Of a DNA stretch of 64,000 nucleotides, positions 44,607-53,362 are shown piece after piece. Source of the stretch: Caulobacter sp. 602-2 (GTDB lineage Bacteria; Pseudomonadota; Alphaproteobacteria; Caulobacterales; Caulobacteraceae); contig NZ_JAAKGT010000011.1 in the NCBI RefSeq assembly GCF_011043625.1, forward strand, positions 1 through 64,000. The letters run 5' to 3'. The first letter of the stretch is position 1, and every line of letters begins with the position of its first letter. Below the pieces are notes generated by a model, which did no database searches, was not told where the DNA came from, and saw only the letters and a list, made by a program, of their open reading frames with translations. A program made the translations under genes and the position numbers.

Positions 44607-45929
44607 TCAGTCGCTCGCCGGCATGACGACGAAGCGACCTTTGGCCGGAAGCCGCCGGTCCTCGATCCAGGTGGCGACCAGGTCGAACAGGCCGCCGGGA
44701 TGAGCGCTGACGGTTCCGTCCGGCGTGTGGACGCGCTCGATCAGCCCGTGGTCGGCCTTGGGGTAGACGACGACGTCGAGGTCGGACCGCCGGACCTGCG
44801 TCTGGCGCAGGATCTCCTGGGTGGCCTCGCTGGGCGCCTGACGGTCGGCGCCGCCCAACAGCCACAGCTGGCGCGCCTCGATCCTTTCGATGACCGGACG
44901 GGGTTCGTAGTCGAAGCTCAGGCCCTGAGCTGCCGTGGGTCCGCCGGCCCTGGCCTCGGCGCCCGACATCGTCAGCAGTATGCCCGTGTACGACCGGGGC
45001 TGGATGGCCGCCAGCCAGGGCCGGCCGGCGTGGGTCGCGCGGAAGGCGTCCAGTTCCTCCAGGCCGTCCTGGAAGTTGGAGCGGACGATCCGTTCGGTGA
45101 GGGCGGTCAGCGAGCGGGCCTCGGCGAGGACGTCTTCGCCGAAGCCGGCCGCGCGCAGCTGGTTCTCGACGATCCGACGGTCCTGGGCGATCGGCCCTTC
45201 GGCCATGGCGAAGGCGGGGATCACGAAATCCAGCGGCGCCAGCGTCGCCGTCAGGGGCGCGACCCAGCCGCCCTGGCTGGCGCCGATCACGCCGATCCTG
45301 CGCACGCCCGGCGCCAGTCGCCGGGCTTCGGCGACGGCGGCCGCGGTGTCGCGGGCGCGGACGTGGAAGTCCGCCGAAAGCGATCCGCCCGAGGCGCCCG
45401 TGCCGCGCTTGTCGTAGACGAAGACCGCCACGCCCCGCCGCGCCAGTTCGTACTGCCAGACGACGTCGTCGGTGGAGGGATCGTTGTTGGAGCCGTCGAT
45501 CCAGACGGCCAGGGCCTTGGCCCGGCCGCCCGTCGGGCTCACCAGCTTGCCGTGCAGCGTGACCCCGTCGCCGGCGAAGTCGGTCTGGGTCTCGGCCAGG
45601 GGCAGGCGCGCGCCCTCCACGGTCCTTCCCGACCGCGTCAGCCGCAGCCCGCCGCCATCGCAGGGGCCGAAGACGACCCGGAGCGGACCGCCGACATAGG
45701 CGCCGTCGGCCTCCTCGCGCAGCCGGCCGAACACGCCGCTCGACAGCGTGAACTGCAGATCTCGCGGATGGCCGCCGTGGCCGGTGATGGTCACGTACTG
45801 TCCGTCCGGCAGGGCGTAGGCGCCCAGCCGGCAGCGCAGGGCCGGGTCCAGGCGGGTCTGGGGTACGGCGTCGAGGGAGGGCGCGGTCGCGATCACGGCG
45901 GCGAGGGTCGCGGCAAGCAGGGACGGCAT
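44607..45929 (-). CDS. Alpha/beta hydrolase, secreted
   Basis: A 440-residue protein with signal peptide MPSLLAATLAAVIATAPSLD. The N-terminal 110 residues are beta-rich; the rest is an alpha/beta hydrolase with VFVYDKRGTGASGGSLSADF (oxyanion region), the nucleophile elbow GVIGASQGGWVAPLTATL (Ser about residue 218) and a C-terminal acid and His (VYPKADHGLIE). Similar to bacterial S9/DAAP-like dipeptidyl hydrolases, substrate unknown. It follows the DUF2306 gene on the same strand by 35 bases, so the two probably form an operon opposite the LytTR gene. Confidence 0.87.
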   Translation of the reverse strand: MPSLLAATLAAVIATAPSLDAVPQTRLDPALRCRLGAYALPDGQYVTITGHGGHPRDLQFTLSSGVFGRLREEADGAYVGGPLRVVFGPCDGGGLRLTRSGRTVEGARLPLAETQTDFAGDGVTLHGKLVSPTGGRAKALAVWIDGSNNDPSTDDVVWQYELARRGVAVFVYDKRGTGASGGSLSADFHVRARDTAAAVAEARRLAPGVRRIGVIGASQGGWVAPLTATLAPLDFVIPAFAMAEGPIAQDRRIVENQLRAAGFGEDVLAEARSLTALTERIVRSNFQDGLEELDAFRATHAGRPWLAAIQPRSYTGILLTMSGAEARAGGPTAAQGLSFDYEPRPVIERIEARQLWLLGGADRQAPSEATQEILRQTQVRRSDLDVVVYPKADHGLIERVHTPDGTVSAHPGGLFDLVATWIEDRRLPAKGRFVVMPASD

Positions 45930-45963
45930 GTCGTTCTCTGGGCTGGTTGGGGCGTGGACGGGT

Positions 45964-46566
45964 TCAGGTCGTCTTGGGGCGCGCGAGCCGCAGCCAAAGC
46001 TCCGCCGCGACCAGGTTCGGAACCCAGGCCAGGAAGGAGATGGCGCGATACCAGGGCGGGAGCGGCAGTTCCAGGATCATCACCAGCGGCAGGTAGAGCC
46101 GCAGGGTGACGGCCGCCAGGGTCAGGGCCCAGGACCGGATCATCCAGCGGCGGTGCTCGGCCAGGCGTCCCTGCACGGCGGCGCGCCAGCCCAGGATGTT
46201 CACGGCGATCCAGAGGACGGCGAGCGAGGAAAAGCCCGCCGTCGCGATCGGGCCGGCCCAGGAGCCGAACGCCAGGATCAGGCCCGCTCCGCCGCCGACC
46301 AGGCAAGCAAGGACGTAGACCCGCCCCGTCCAGCGATGCGGCGGCCTCGCGCCCCGGCGCAGGGCCGGAATGAACTGCAGCGATCCGACCACCAGCGCGA
46401 CGACCGACCCGGCGACGTGGATGACCAGCCAGGGAACGCCGTGCGGATTGCCCAGGGCCTGCCTCGGCGTGGTCGGCGGATGCAGCAGGTAGCGGGCGGA
46501 GTAGGCCGCGATCCCGAGGCTGAGCAGCGCTACGGCCGTCCAGGCCAGGCGGGCGCGCCAGGACAT
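45964..46566 (-). CDS. DUF2306 membrane protein
   Basis: A 200-residue membrane protein with six to seven hydrophobic helices. Family features are the HRWTGRVYVLACLVGGGAGL segment (typical of DUF2306) and HRRWMIRSWALTLAAVTLRL with conserved Arg/His. Function of the family is unknown. The ATG at 46566 starts MSWRARLAWTAVALLSLGIA; the frame extends upstream but into a divergent promoter region. It lies opposite the LytTR gene and before the hydrolase, so LytTR may regulate both. Confidence 0.85.
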   Translation of the reverse strand: MSWRARLAWTAVALLSLGIAAYSARYLLHPPTTPRQALGNPHGVPWLVIHVAGSVVALVVGSLQFIPALRRGARPPHRWTGRVYVLACLVGGGAGLILAFGSWAGPIATAGFSSLAVLWIAVNILGWRAAVQGRLAEHRRWMIRSWALTLAAVTLRLYLPLVMILELPLPPWYRAISFLAWVPNLVAAELWLRLARPKTT

Positions 46567-46673
46567 GGTCGCGGGGCGGAAGGGGGCGGCGGCGGTGGTC
46601 AAGGCGAAGGCTTCCCGAGGTGATTTCTCCGAACCTCGTTGCCGGGCGGGCGGCGGCTCGCTAGGCCTTGCTT

Positions 46674-46702
46674 CGCGAACGGCGCCGGGGCTGCGCGAAC
46701 GG
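46674..46702. promoter_or_regulatory. Direct repeats before the LytTR gene, possible LytTR site
   Basis: CGCGAACGG at 46674-46682 and 46694-46702, 20 bases start to start, with the surrounding T[T/G]CGCGAACGG repeated with one mismatch. LytTR-type proteins usually bind two direct repeats about two helical turns apart, so this could be autoregulation and control of the divergent genes. Confidence 0.4.
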
Positions 46703-46708
46703 GACGGC

Positions 46709-47485
46709 ATGGACAGCGGGACGGACGAACGGGGCGGTTGGGCGATCGCGCGACGATGGGCGGTCGATCTGGCCATGCTGGCGGCGGTGGGCCTGCTGAT
46801 GGGCTTCCTCGCCCCTTTCGCCTCCGAGCGCCTGCCCGCCGTCGGCCGCTATCTCCACTGGATGATCTGCATGGTCGGGGGCGGGCTGATCGGCATCGCC
46901 GTCGACGCGCTGCTGGCGCGGCTGGCGGCTTCGGGCTGGCGACGGGTGCTGGCGGTCTCCCTGGTCATGACGCCGCCGGTGACCCTGCTCGTGCTGGTCG
47001 TCCAGCATCTGCTGGCGGGCGGGCCGCTGAGCTGGCCAGGCTTCTGGGTGCTGCTTTGGCAGGTGTGGCCGATTTCGCTGGCGCTGATGGCGGTGCGGGC
47101 GCTGGTCTGGCGGCGCCGGGACGCCCGGGTCGAGACGCGGACGATCATCGCTCCGCCTCTGCCCGAGGCCGAGGCGGTGTTCCGGCGGCGGCTTTCGGCC
47201 AGGCGCCGCGCGGCGCGGCTGATCGCCGTCGAGGCGCACGACCACTATCTGAAGGTCCACACCGACGCCGGGGCCGAGCTGATCACCCTGCGTTTCGCCG
47301 ACGCCCTGGGCGAACTGGCCAGCGCCCATGGCTGGCGCGTCCACCGCTCGTGGTGGGTGGCGGCCGACGCGGTCGAGACGGTGCGCTGGCGACGGGGCGC
47401 GGGCGAGCTAAGCCTCGCCGGCGGCCTGGCCGCCCCGGTCAGCAGGACCTACGCCCCGGTGCTGAAGGAAGCCGGCTGGTTCTAG
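46709..47485 (+). CDS. LytTR-type membrane transcription regulator
   Basis: A 258-residue protein. Residues about 18-150 contain four hydrophobic helices (WAVDLAMLAAVGLLMGFL, WMICMVGGGLIGIAVDAL, VLAVSLVMTPPVTLLVLVV, WVLLWQVWPISLALMAV). The C-terminal 95 residues are a LytTR DNA-binding domain: LIAVEAHDHYLKVHTDAGAE, LITLRFADALGEL, WRVHRSWWVAADAVE. Membrane-anchored LytTR proteins often regulate neighbouring membrane genes, so the divergent DUF2306/hydrolase pair is the likely target. Start ATG 46709 chosen because family similarity begins there. Confidence 0.88.
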   Translation: MDSGTDERGGWAIARRWAVDLAMLAAVGLLMGFLAPFASERLPAVGRYLHWMICMVGGGLIGIAVDALLARLAASGWRRVLAVSLVMTPPVTLLVLVVQHLLAGGPLSWPGFWVLLWQVWPISLALMAVRALVWRRRDARVETRTIIAPPLPEAEAVFRRRLSARRRAARLIAVEAHDHYLKVHTDAGAELITLRFADALGELASAHGWRVHRSWWVAADAVETVRWRRGAGELSLAGGLAAPVSRTYAPVLKEAGWF

Positions 47486-47506
47486 CTTCGGCCACCACAG
47501 CCCGCT

Positions 47507-47604
47507 CAATCCCCGCGAAGGCGGGGACCCAAGCTGACTTTCAGGCTCACCTGTGTCGGCGACCAACCTTCCGATCCCGCTTGGATCCCCGCCTTCGCGG
47601 GGAA
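47507..47604. repeat. Inverted repeat of family D after the LytTR gene
   Basis: TCCCCGCGAAGGCGGGGACC (left) faces ATCCCCGCCTTCGCGGGGAA (right); inside are CCAAGC and GCTTGG. It lies between the convergent ends of the LytTR gene and the molybdopterin subunit gene. Confidence 0.75.
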
Positions 47605-47636
47605 ACTCGGAGCAAGGGGCGCGGAAGCTACGCCCC

Positions 47637-49835
47637 TCACGCCAGGACCGGCATCTTCTCCAGCAGCTTGTCCAGCGTCACCGGGTACTCGCGCACCCGC
47701 ACGCCGGTGGCGTTGTAGATGGCGTTGGCCACCGCGGCGCCGACGCCGCAGATGCCCAGTTCGCCGACGCCCTTGGCCTTCATCGGCGAAGACATCGGGT
47801 CGGTCTCGTCGAGGAAGATCACGTCCTGGTGCGGGATGTCGGCATGCACCGGCACCTCGTAGCCGGCCAGGTCGTGGTTGGCGAAGAAGCCGATGCGCTT
47901 GTCGACGACCAGTTCCTCCATCAGCGCCGCGCCGGCGCCCATGACCATGGCCCCGATCACCTGGCTGCGGGCCGACTTCGGATTGAGGATCCGGCCCGCG
48001 GCGCAGACGGCCAGCATCCGGCGGATGCGGATCTCGGCCGTCCAGGCGTCGACGCCGACCTCGACGAAGTGGGCGCCGAAGGTCGACTGCTGGTGGGTCC
48101 TGGTGAGGTCGCCGTACTCCATGAAGTCCTCGGCGGTGACCGGGCCCGAAGCGGCGGCCTTTTCCAGCGGCAGGCTCTGGTTGTTCAGCTTCACGCGGCC
48201 GTCGGCGAACTCGGCCTTGGCCGGGTCGAGGCCCAGCTTGCCGGCGACCGCCTCGCGCAGCTTCATGCAGGCGGCGTAGACCCCGGCGGTCGAGCTGTTG
48301 GCGCCCCACTGGCCGCCCGAACCGGCCGAGACCGGGAACGACGAGTCGCCCAGGCGCACGTTCACGCGGTGCAGCGGCACGCCCATCATCTCGGCCGCGG
48401 TCTGGGCGATGATGGTGTAGCTGCCGGTGCCGATGTCGGTCATGTCGGTCTCGACGGTGACGACGCCGCTGGTCTCCAGCCGCACGCGGGCGGCCGACTT
48501 CATGACGAGGTTGTTGCGGAAGGCCGCCGCCACGCCCATGCCGACCAGCCAGCGGCCGTCGCGGGCCTGGCCGGGCGTCTTGGCGCGCCGGCTCCAGCCG
48601 AACTTGTCGGCGCCGGTGCGCAGGCACTCGTTGAGCCTGCGCTGCGAGAACGGCCGGCTGGGCTTTTCCGGGTCGACCTGGGTGTCGTTGAGCACGCGGA
48701 AGTCGATAGGATCCATGCCCAGCTTCTCGGCCATCTCGTCGACGGCCACTTCCAGGGCCATCAGGCCGGGCGCCTCGCCGGGGGCGCGCATGGCGTTGCC
48801 CTCGGGCAGGTCGAGCACCGCAAGCCGGGTCTTGGTCATGCGGTTTTCGCCCGCATAGAGCAGGCGGGTCTGCTGCACGGCGGTCTCGGGACCGCCGCCG
48901 GGCAGGTCGCCCGACCAGCTTTCGTGGCCGATGGCCAGGATCTTGCCCGCCTGGTCGGTCCCGATGCGGATGCGCTGCAGCGTCGCGGGCCGGTGGGTGG
49001 TGTTGTTGAACATGAAGGGCCGGGGCAGGGCCAGCTTCACCGGCCGTCCCGCCGCCTTGGCGCCCAGGGCCGCCAGGATGGCGTCGGCCCGCACGAACAG
49101 CTTGCCGCCGAAGCCGCCGCCGATGAACGGCGACATCAGCCGCACGTTCTCGCGCGGGATCCCCAGGGTCTTGGCGACGTCGCCGGCGCCCCAGGCGATC
49201 ATCTGGTTCGAGGTCCACAGGCTCAGCTTGTCGCTCTTCCAGGCGGCGATGCTGGCGTGGGGCTCCATCATCGCATGGGCGTGGTCGGGCGTGGCGTAGT
49301 GCTCGTCCAGCTTCACCGGCGCGGCGGCGAAGGCGGCGTCGAAGTCGCCGAAGGCGCTGTCGGGCCCACCGTCCTTGGGCTTGGTCGCGCCGTCCTTGGC
49401 CGAGACCAGGTCGAACGTCCCCTTGGCGCGCTCGTAGTCCGCCTTCACCAGGCCTGCGGCGGCGCGGGCCTGCTCGAAGGTCTCGGCGACCACCACGGCG
49501 ATGGCCTGGTGGTAGTGCTGGATCTCCGGCCCGCCCAGCAGCATGGCGGTGTTGAAGTCGCCCTTGGCCAGCTTGCCGGCCTCGGCGGCGGTGACGATCG
49601 CCAGCACCCCCGGCGCGGCCTTGGCGCGCGAGAGGTCGATCGAGGTGATGCGGCCCTTGGCGATCGCCGCGCCGACCACGTAGCCGTAGGCGATGTCGGG
49701 GATCGCGTCGTGGCGCTCGTAGGCGTAGGGGGCGCGGCCGGTGGTCTTCATCGGACCGTCGATGCGGTCGACCGGCTTGCCGACCACCTTCAGCTGGTCG
49801 ATCGGGTTGGTCGTGGCGGGGGTGTCGAACTTCAT
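47637..49835 (-). CDS. Molybdopterin-binding subunit of a PaoABC-like aldehyde oxidoreductase
   Basis: A 732-residue large subunit of the xanthine oxidase family, which binds the molybdenum cofactor and oxidises aldehydes or N-heterocycles. Motifs: VMEPHASIAAW-like HAMMEPHASIAAWKSDKLSL, SPFIGGGFGGKLFVRADAIL, YAGENRMTKTRLA and the active Glu in KAKGVGELGICGVGAAVANA near the C-terminus. It is the third gene of a three-gene operon with FAD and iron-sulfur subunits, spacing four bases. Related to E. coli PaoC; the small subunit has a Tat signal, so the complex likely works in the periplasm. No XdhC/PaoD chaperone gene is seen nearby. Confidence 0.93.
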   Translation of the reverse strand: MKFDTPATTNPIDQLKVVGKPVDRIDGPMKTTGRAPYAYERHDAIPDIAYGYVVGAAIAKGRITSIDLSRAKAAPGVLAIVTAAEAGKLAKGDFNTAMLLGGPEIQHYHQAIAVVVAETFEQARAAAGLVKADYERAKGTFDLVSAKDGATKPKDGGPDSAFGDFDAAFAAAPVKLDEHYATPDHAHAMMEPHASIAAWKSDKLSLWTSNQMIAWGAGDVAKTLGIPRENVRLMSPFIGGGFGGKLFVRADAILAALGAKAAGRPVKLALPRPFMFNNTTHRPATLQRIRIGTDQAGKILAIGHESWSGDLPGGGPETAVQQTRLLYAGENRMTKTRLAVLDLPEGNAMRAPGEAPGLMALEVAVDEMAEKLGMDPIDFRVLNDTQVDPEKPSRPFSQRRLNECLRTGADKFGWSRRAKTPGQARDGRWLVGMGVAAAFRNNLVMKSAARVRLETSGVVTVETDMTDIGTGSYTIIAQTAAEMMGVPLHRVNVRLGDSSFPVSAGSGGQWGANSSTAGVYAACMKLREAVAGKLGLDPAKAEFADGRVKLNNQSLPLEKAAASGPVTAEDFMEYGDLTRTHQQSTFGAHFVEVGVDAWTAEIRIRRMLAVCAAGRILNPKSARSQVIGAMVMGAGAALMEELVVDKRIGFFANHDLAGYEVPVHADIPHQDVIFLDETDPMSSPMKAKGVGELGICGVGAAVANAIYNATGVRVREYPVTLDKLLEKMPVLA

Positions 49836-49839
49836 GGCC

Positions 49840-50790
49840 TCAGCCCCTCGCTTCGGTGACGGCCGCGCCGATCGCGCGCTCGGCCAGGGTCAGCTTGAAG
49901 GCGTTCTGGCTGGTGGTGCGGGCGCCGGCCAGCAGGCCCTCGGAGACGGCTTTCGCGCCGCGCGGCAGGGCGGCCTCGGCCGCCTCCACCCGCCAGGGCT
50001 TGTGGGCGACGCCGCCCAGGGCCACCCGTCCCGAGCCGTCCTTGTGGATCACGCTGGCCACCGAGACGAGCGCGAAGGCGTAGGAGGCCCGGTCGCGCAC
50101 CTTGCGATAGGCGTGAACCCCGCCGATCGGCCTGGGCAGGGTGACGGCGGTGATCAGTTCGCCGCGCGCCAGGGCGGTTTCGACGTGGGGCGTCTCTCCG
50201 GGCAGGCGGTGGAAGTCGGCGATCGGGATCGAGCGCTCGGCGCCGTCCGGGCCGACGGTCTCGACGCTAGCGTCCAGCACGCGCAGGGCCACGGCCATGT
50301 CGCTGGGATGGGTGGCGATGCAGGCCTCGCTGGCGCCCAGCACCGCGAGGGTCCGCGTGAAGCCGCCGATGGCCGAGCAGCCCGCGCCCGGCGTGCGCTT
50401 ATTGCAGGGCATGTTGGTGTCGTAGAAGTACGGGCACCGGGTGCGCTGCAGAAGGTTGCCGGCGGTTGTGGCCTTGTTGCGCAACTGGCCCGAGGCGCCG
50501 GCCAGCAGGGCGCGCGAAAGCACGCCGTAGTCCTTGCGCACCCGCTTGTCGGCCGCCAGGTCGGTGTTGCGCACCAGGGCGCCGATGCGCAGGCCGCCGT
50601 CCTTGGTCGGCGTGATCTCGTCCAGCTTCAGGCCGTTCACGTCGATCAGCCGCGCGGGCGTCTCGATCTCCAGCTTCATCAGGTCGAGCAGGTTGGTGCC
50701 GCCGGCGATGAAGCGGGCGGCCGGGTCGGCGGCCAGCGCCGCGGCGGCTTCGCGCGGGCTCTTGGCGCGCTCGTAGGAAAACGCCCTCAT
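49840..50790 (-). CDS. FAD-binding subunit of the aldehyde oxidoreductase (PaoB-like)
   Basis: A 316-residue FAD-binding subunit carrying electrons to FAD. FAD-loop residues [17 protein letters not shown]; a cysteine-rich insertion [20 protein letters not shown] and GCSAIGG fits the extra [4Fe-4S] cluster known in PaoB and related HCR-type FAD subunits. Start ATG 50790 overlaps the stop of the iron-sulfur gene (ATGA). The C-terminal CO-dehydrogenase flavoprotein domain follows. Confidence 0.93.
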   Translation of the reverse strand: MRAFSYERAKSPREAAAALAADPAARFIAGGTNLLDLMKLEIETPARLIDVNGLKLDEITPTKDGGLRIGALVRNTDLAADKRVRKDYGVLSRALLAGASGQLRNKATTAGNLLQRTRCPYFYDTNMPCNKRTPGAGCSAIGGFTRTLAVLGASEACIATHPSDMAVALRVLDASVETVGPDGAERSIPIADFHRLPGETPHVETALARGELITAVTLPRPIGGVHAYRKVRDRASYAFALVSVASVIHKDGSGRVALGGVAHKPWRVEAAEAALPRGAKAVSEGLLAGARTTSQNAFKLTLAERAIGAAVTEARG

Positions 50791-51413
50791 GCCTTTGCTC
50801 CGGCGACTTCGGCCACGGCCTCGACGATGTTGGAATAGGCCCCGCAGCGACAGATGTTGCCGCTCATGCGCTCGCGCAGCTCGGCCTGGCTGAACTCGAC
50901 CTTGGCCGTCAGGTCGGCGGTGACGTGGCTGGGCACGCCGGCCCGAATCTCTTCGAGCACCGCCTTGGCCGAGCAGATCTGGCCCGGCGTGCAGTAGCCG
51001 CACTGGTAGCCGTCGTGCTTGACGAAGGCCGCCTGCAACGGGTGCAGCTTCTCCGGGCCGCCCAGGCCTTCGATCGTGGTGACCTCGTCGCCCTCGTGCA
51101 TCACCGCCAGCGACAGGCAGGAATTGATCCGCCGGCCGTCGACGATGACGGTGCAGGCGCCGCACTGGCCGTGGTCGCAGCCCTTCTTGCTGCCGGTCAG
51201 CTTCAGGTGCTCGCGCAGGGCGTCCAGCAGGGTGGTGCGGGTGTCCAGCTCCAGGGTCTGGCGCTGGCCGTTGACCGTGAAGGACACCTTCATCAGCGTG
51301 GGTTGTTCGGCGGGCGCGGCCGAGGCCATGCCCGGAGCCGCCGCGACGCCCACGGCCGCGCCGGTCGCCATCACTTCGCGCCTGGAAAGCTGAAGGTCGT
51401 CGAGTATCGCCAT
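50787..51413 (-). CDS. Tat-exported [2Fe-2S] subunit of the aldehyde oxidoreductase (PaoA-like)
   Basis: A 208-residue iron-sulfur subunit. The N-terminus [20 protein letters not shown] carries a twin-arginine signal. The first [2Fe-2S] ligands are [18 protein letters not shown] and the second [19 protein letters not shown], with [15 protein letters not shown]. The ATG at 51413 fits the signal; the frame begins nine codons earlier. It exports with its partner subunits as a folded complex. First gene of the operon; an operator-like dyad lies 148 bases upstream. Confidence 0.94.
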   Translation of the reverse strand: MAILDDLQLSRREVMATGAAVGVAAAPGMASAAPAEQPTLMKVSFTVNGQRQTLELDTRTTLLDALREHLKLTGSKKGCDHGQCGACTVIVDGRRINSCLSLAVMHEGDEVTTIEGLGGPEKLHPLQAAFVKHDGYQCGYCTPGQICSAKAVLEEIRAGVPSHVTADLTAKVEFSQAELRERMSGNICRCGAYSNIVEAVAEVAGAKA

Positions 51414-51560
51414 CCCATCCTCCGGTCCTCCACGCGCCAAGGGTCCGCGGTTAAAGCGGCCGGGCGCGCGGGCGGTTTCGTCGCGGGTGTCGGCCCAGCG
51501 AAAACGGGAAAGCGTAACAGGGACGGGCTGGACGCATTAGCCGCCCCAAGGTGCACGGGG

Positions 51561-51579
51561 TGTTGAGCAGCGCTCAACA
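51561..51579. promoter_or_regulatory. Candidate operator upstream of the aldehyde oxidoreductase operon
   Basis: Perfect inverted repeat TGTTGAGC-AGC-GCTCAACA. It lies between the pao-like operon start (148 bases away) and the next minus-strand gene's stop (33 bases away). Without a T-run it is unlikely to be a terminator, so a regulator site is the better guess. Confidence 0.4.
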
Positions 51580-51611
51580 ATCCCGATCGAGTTTCGCGCG
51601 TTGGGCTGCGC

Positions 51612-51872
51612 TCAGAGCTTCGATATGAAGCGCTCACGCAGGGCCGCGCCGCCGATGATCACGGTTACGACGGTGATGCAGAAGAAGGCGGAGGCGGCGA
51701 GCTCAACCGCCCCGAGGTGAGGCCATTGATCGACCGAAACGGCGGCGCACACGATCATCAGGATCACCGACCAGACGGCGATCCGCGAGAGCAGCTTCAG
51801 GCCGCGAAAGATTTCGACGGCCGCGACGACCAGCCCCAGGGCTGCCGCGCAGCAGAACAGCAGGATTTCCAA
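51612..51872 (-). CDS. Small membrane protein, TTG start
   Basis: An 86-residue protein with three hydrophobic segments (LFCCAAALGLVVAAVEIF, IAVWSVILMIVCAAVSV, LAASAFFCITVVTVIIGG). The start is TTG at 51872, preceded by a weak TAGGA and lying nine bases after the stop of the dienelactone hydrolase gene. No family recognised, no catalytic motif. Codon usage and length suggest it is real; it is probably the third gene of the dienelactone hydrolase transcript. Confidence 0.6.
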   Translation of the reverse strand: MEILLFCCAAALGLVVAAVEIFRGLKLLSRIAVWSVILMIVCAAVSVDQWPHLGAVELAASAFFCITVVTVIIGGAALRERFISKL

Positions 51873-51880
51873 GCGCGGTC

Positions 51881-52567
51881 CTACGCCTCGCCCTTGCTGC
51901 CGCCTGAGCGTTGGAAGAGCTGCAGGGTGCGCAGCATCGACAGGCGGGCGCTGTCGGGGTGGTGGCCGCTGGGGGCGACGAAGGCGTGGCCGGCGTCGTA
52001 CTGGTGGATCGGCAGGTCGGGATGGGCCGCCTCGATCGCCGCCACGTCGGCGAGGGGGATCATCTCGTCGGTCTTGCCGAAGTGCAGGATGGTCGGGACC
52101 TTCGGCGTCTCCTCGCGATAGCGGACGATGTCGCCGCCGTAGAAGCACGAGACCGCCGTCACGCCGTGGGCGCGGGTCGAGGCCAGCCAGGCGGTCGTGC
52201 CGCCGAAGCAGAAGCCCATGACGAACACCGGGCCCTCCAGGGCGTCGATGGCGGCCTGGACACGCGGCACGCTGGCCGCGCCCCAGCCGGCCTGCTCGCC
52301 CAGCGCCATGCGCTGGTCGAGGATCGCAGGGTCGGTGTTGTGCTCGGGCCAGGGGGCGTCGGCGCTGTCCAGCAGGTCGGGGGCGATCACCTCGTAGCCG
52401 TGCTCGGCCAGGCTTTCGCTGAACTCGCGGATGTGCGGGGTGATCCCCCAGATGGCGTGCAGGATCACCAGGCCGCCGCGCCGGGCCTCGCCGGGCTGGA
52501 CGTGGAAGGCCGACAGCGGGCCGCCGTCGCGGTCGCACAGGGCGATGCGGGTTCCGGCGGCGGTCAT
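51881..52567 (-). CDS. Dienelactone hydrolase family protein, second copy
   Basis: A 228-residue alpha/beta hydrolase with the Cys nucleophile of dienelactone hydrolases in FVMGFCFGGTTAWLAS (about 120), ILHAIWGITPHIREFSESLA near the start and AGHAFVAPSGHHPD with the C-terminal His. Known members hydrolyse dienelactones in chloroaromatic degradation, but many act on other esters. Its ATG overlaps the stop of the upstream paralog (ATGA), indicating a tandem pair. Confidence 0.9.
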   Translation of the reverse strand: MTAAGTRIALCDRDGGPLSAFHVQPGEARRGGLVILHAIWGITPHIREFSESLAEHGYEVIAPDLLDSADAPWPEHNTDPAILDQRMALGEQAGWGAASVPRVQAAIDALEGPVFVMGFCFGGTTAWLASTRAHGVTAVSCFYGGDIVRYREETPKVPTILHFGKTDEMIPLADVAAIEAAHPDLPIHQYDAGHAFVAPSGHHPDSARLSMLRTLQLFQRSGGSKGEA

Positions 52568-53262
52568 GCGCCGGCGCCTTCCTGGGAGGCGGCGACTTCC
52601 TCGAACAGCGCCACGGTGCGCTCGCGGGCCAGTTCGGCGTCGGCCAGGTCGCTGTCGGGGCGGCCGTCGTTGTTGAAGCCGTGGCCGCTGGCTTCGTAGA
52701 CGTAGACTGGCGCGTCGGGGTGGGAGGTCCAGATCGCCGCCTTGGTCGCCTCGGCGTCGATGTGGGCGTCCTTGGCGCCCAGGTGGACGATCACCGGGCA
52801 GTGCAGGGGCAGGGCCGCATTGGCCCGCACCTGGCTGCCGTAATAGCTGGAGCCGGCGGCCAGGCCTTCCAGCTTCGAGGCCGCCAGCCACACCAGCGAT
52901 CCGCCCATGCAGTAGCCGACGGCGAACACCGGGCCCTTGTCCTTCAGGGCGTCGATGCAGGCCTGGATGTCCGACAGCATGGCCGGCATGCCCACCTGGC
53001 CGACGGCGGCGACGCCGTTCTGGAAGCCCTCGGGGTCATGTTCGGCGACATAGCCGGGGGTGACGCGGTCGAATAGCGATGGCGCGATGGCTTCGTAGCC
53101 GCGGGCGGCCCAGCGCGCGAGGTCGGCCTGCACGTACTGGTCCAGGCCGAAGATCTCCTGGATCACCACCACCCCGCCCTTGCGCGGCCCCTGCGGCTGC
53201 ACGCTCAGGGCGGAGAACGTAAAGCCGTCGATGGCGGAGGTCAGGGTGAGGGTGTCGGCCAT
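52564..53262 (-). CDS. Dienelactone hydrolase family protein, first copy
   Basis: A 232-residue dienelactone hydrolase: GGVVVIQEIFGLDQYVQADL, the nucleophile elbow AVGYCMGGSLVWLAAS (Cys about residue 127), and ASGHGFNNDGRPDS with the catalytic His. Similar to the next gene but only in the conserved core; the pair probably arose by duplication and diverged. No chlorocatechol pathway genes are nearby, so the role may be general ester or lactone hydrolysis. Confidence 0.91.
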   Translation of the reverse strand: MADTLTLTSAIDGFTFSALSVQPQGPRKGGVVVIQEIFGLDQYVQADLARWAARGYEAIAPSLFDRVTPGYVAEHDPEGFQNGVAAVGQVGMPAMLSDIQACIDALKDKGPVFAVGYCMGGSLVWLAASKLEGLAAGSSYYGSQVRANAALPLHCPVIVHLGAKDAHIDAEATKAAIWTSHPDAPVYVYEASGHGFNNDGRPDSDLADAELARERTVALFEEVAASQEGAGA

Positions 53263-53362
53263 GGGGGGCTCCGGCGTCTTGTTCAGGCGCGCGCATCCAG
53301 AACCGCGCCGCCTTTGCGGTCAAGGCGCGCCGTCGCCGAAGTTCGACAGCCGGGCGGGTCCC

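Noticed and set aside
47553..49859. Plus-strand frame of 768 codons opposite the molybdopterin subunit
   Set aside because: Antisense to a conserved enzyme; Gly/Ala/Val/His-rich repetitive text without motifs.
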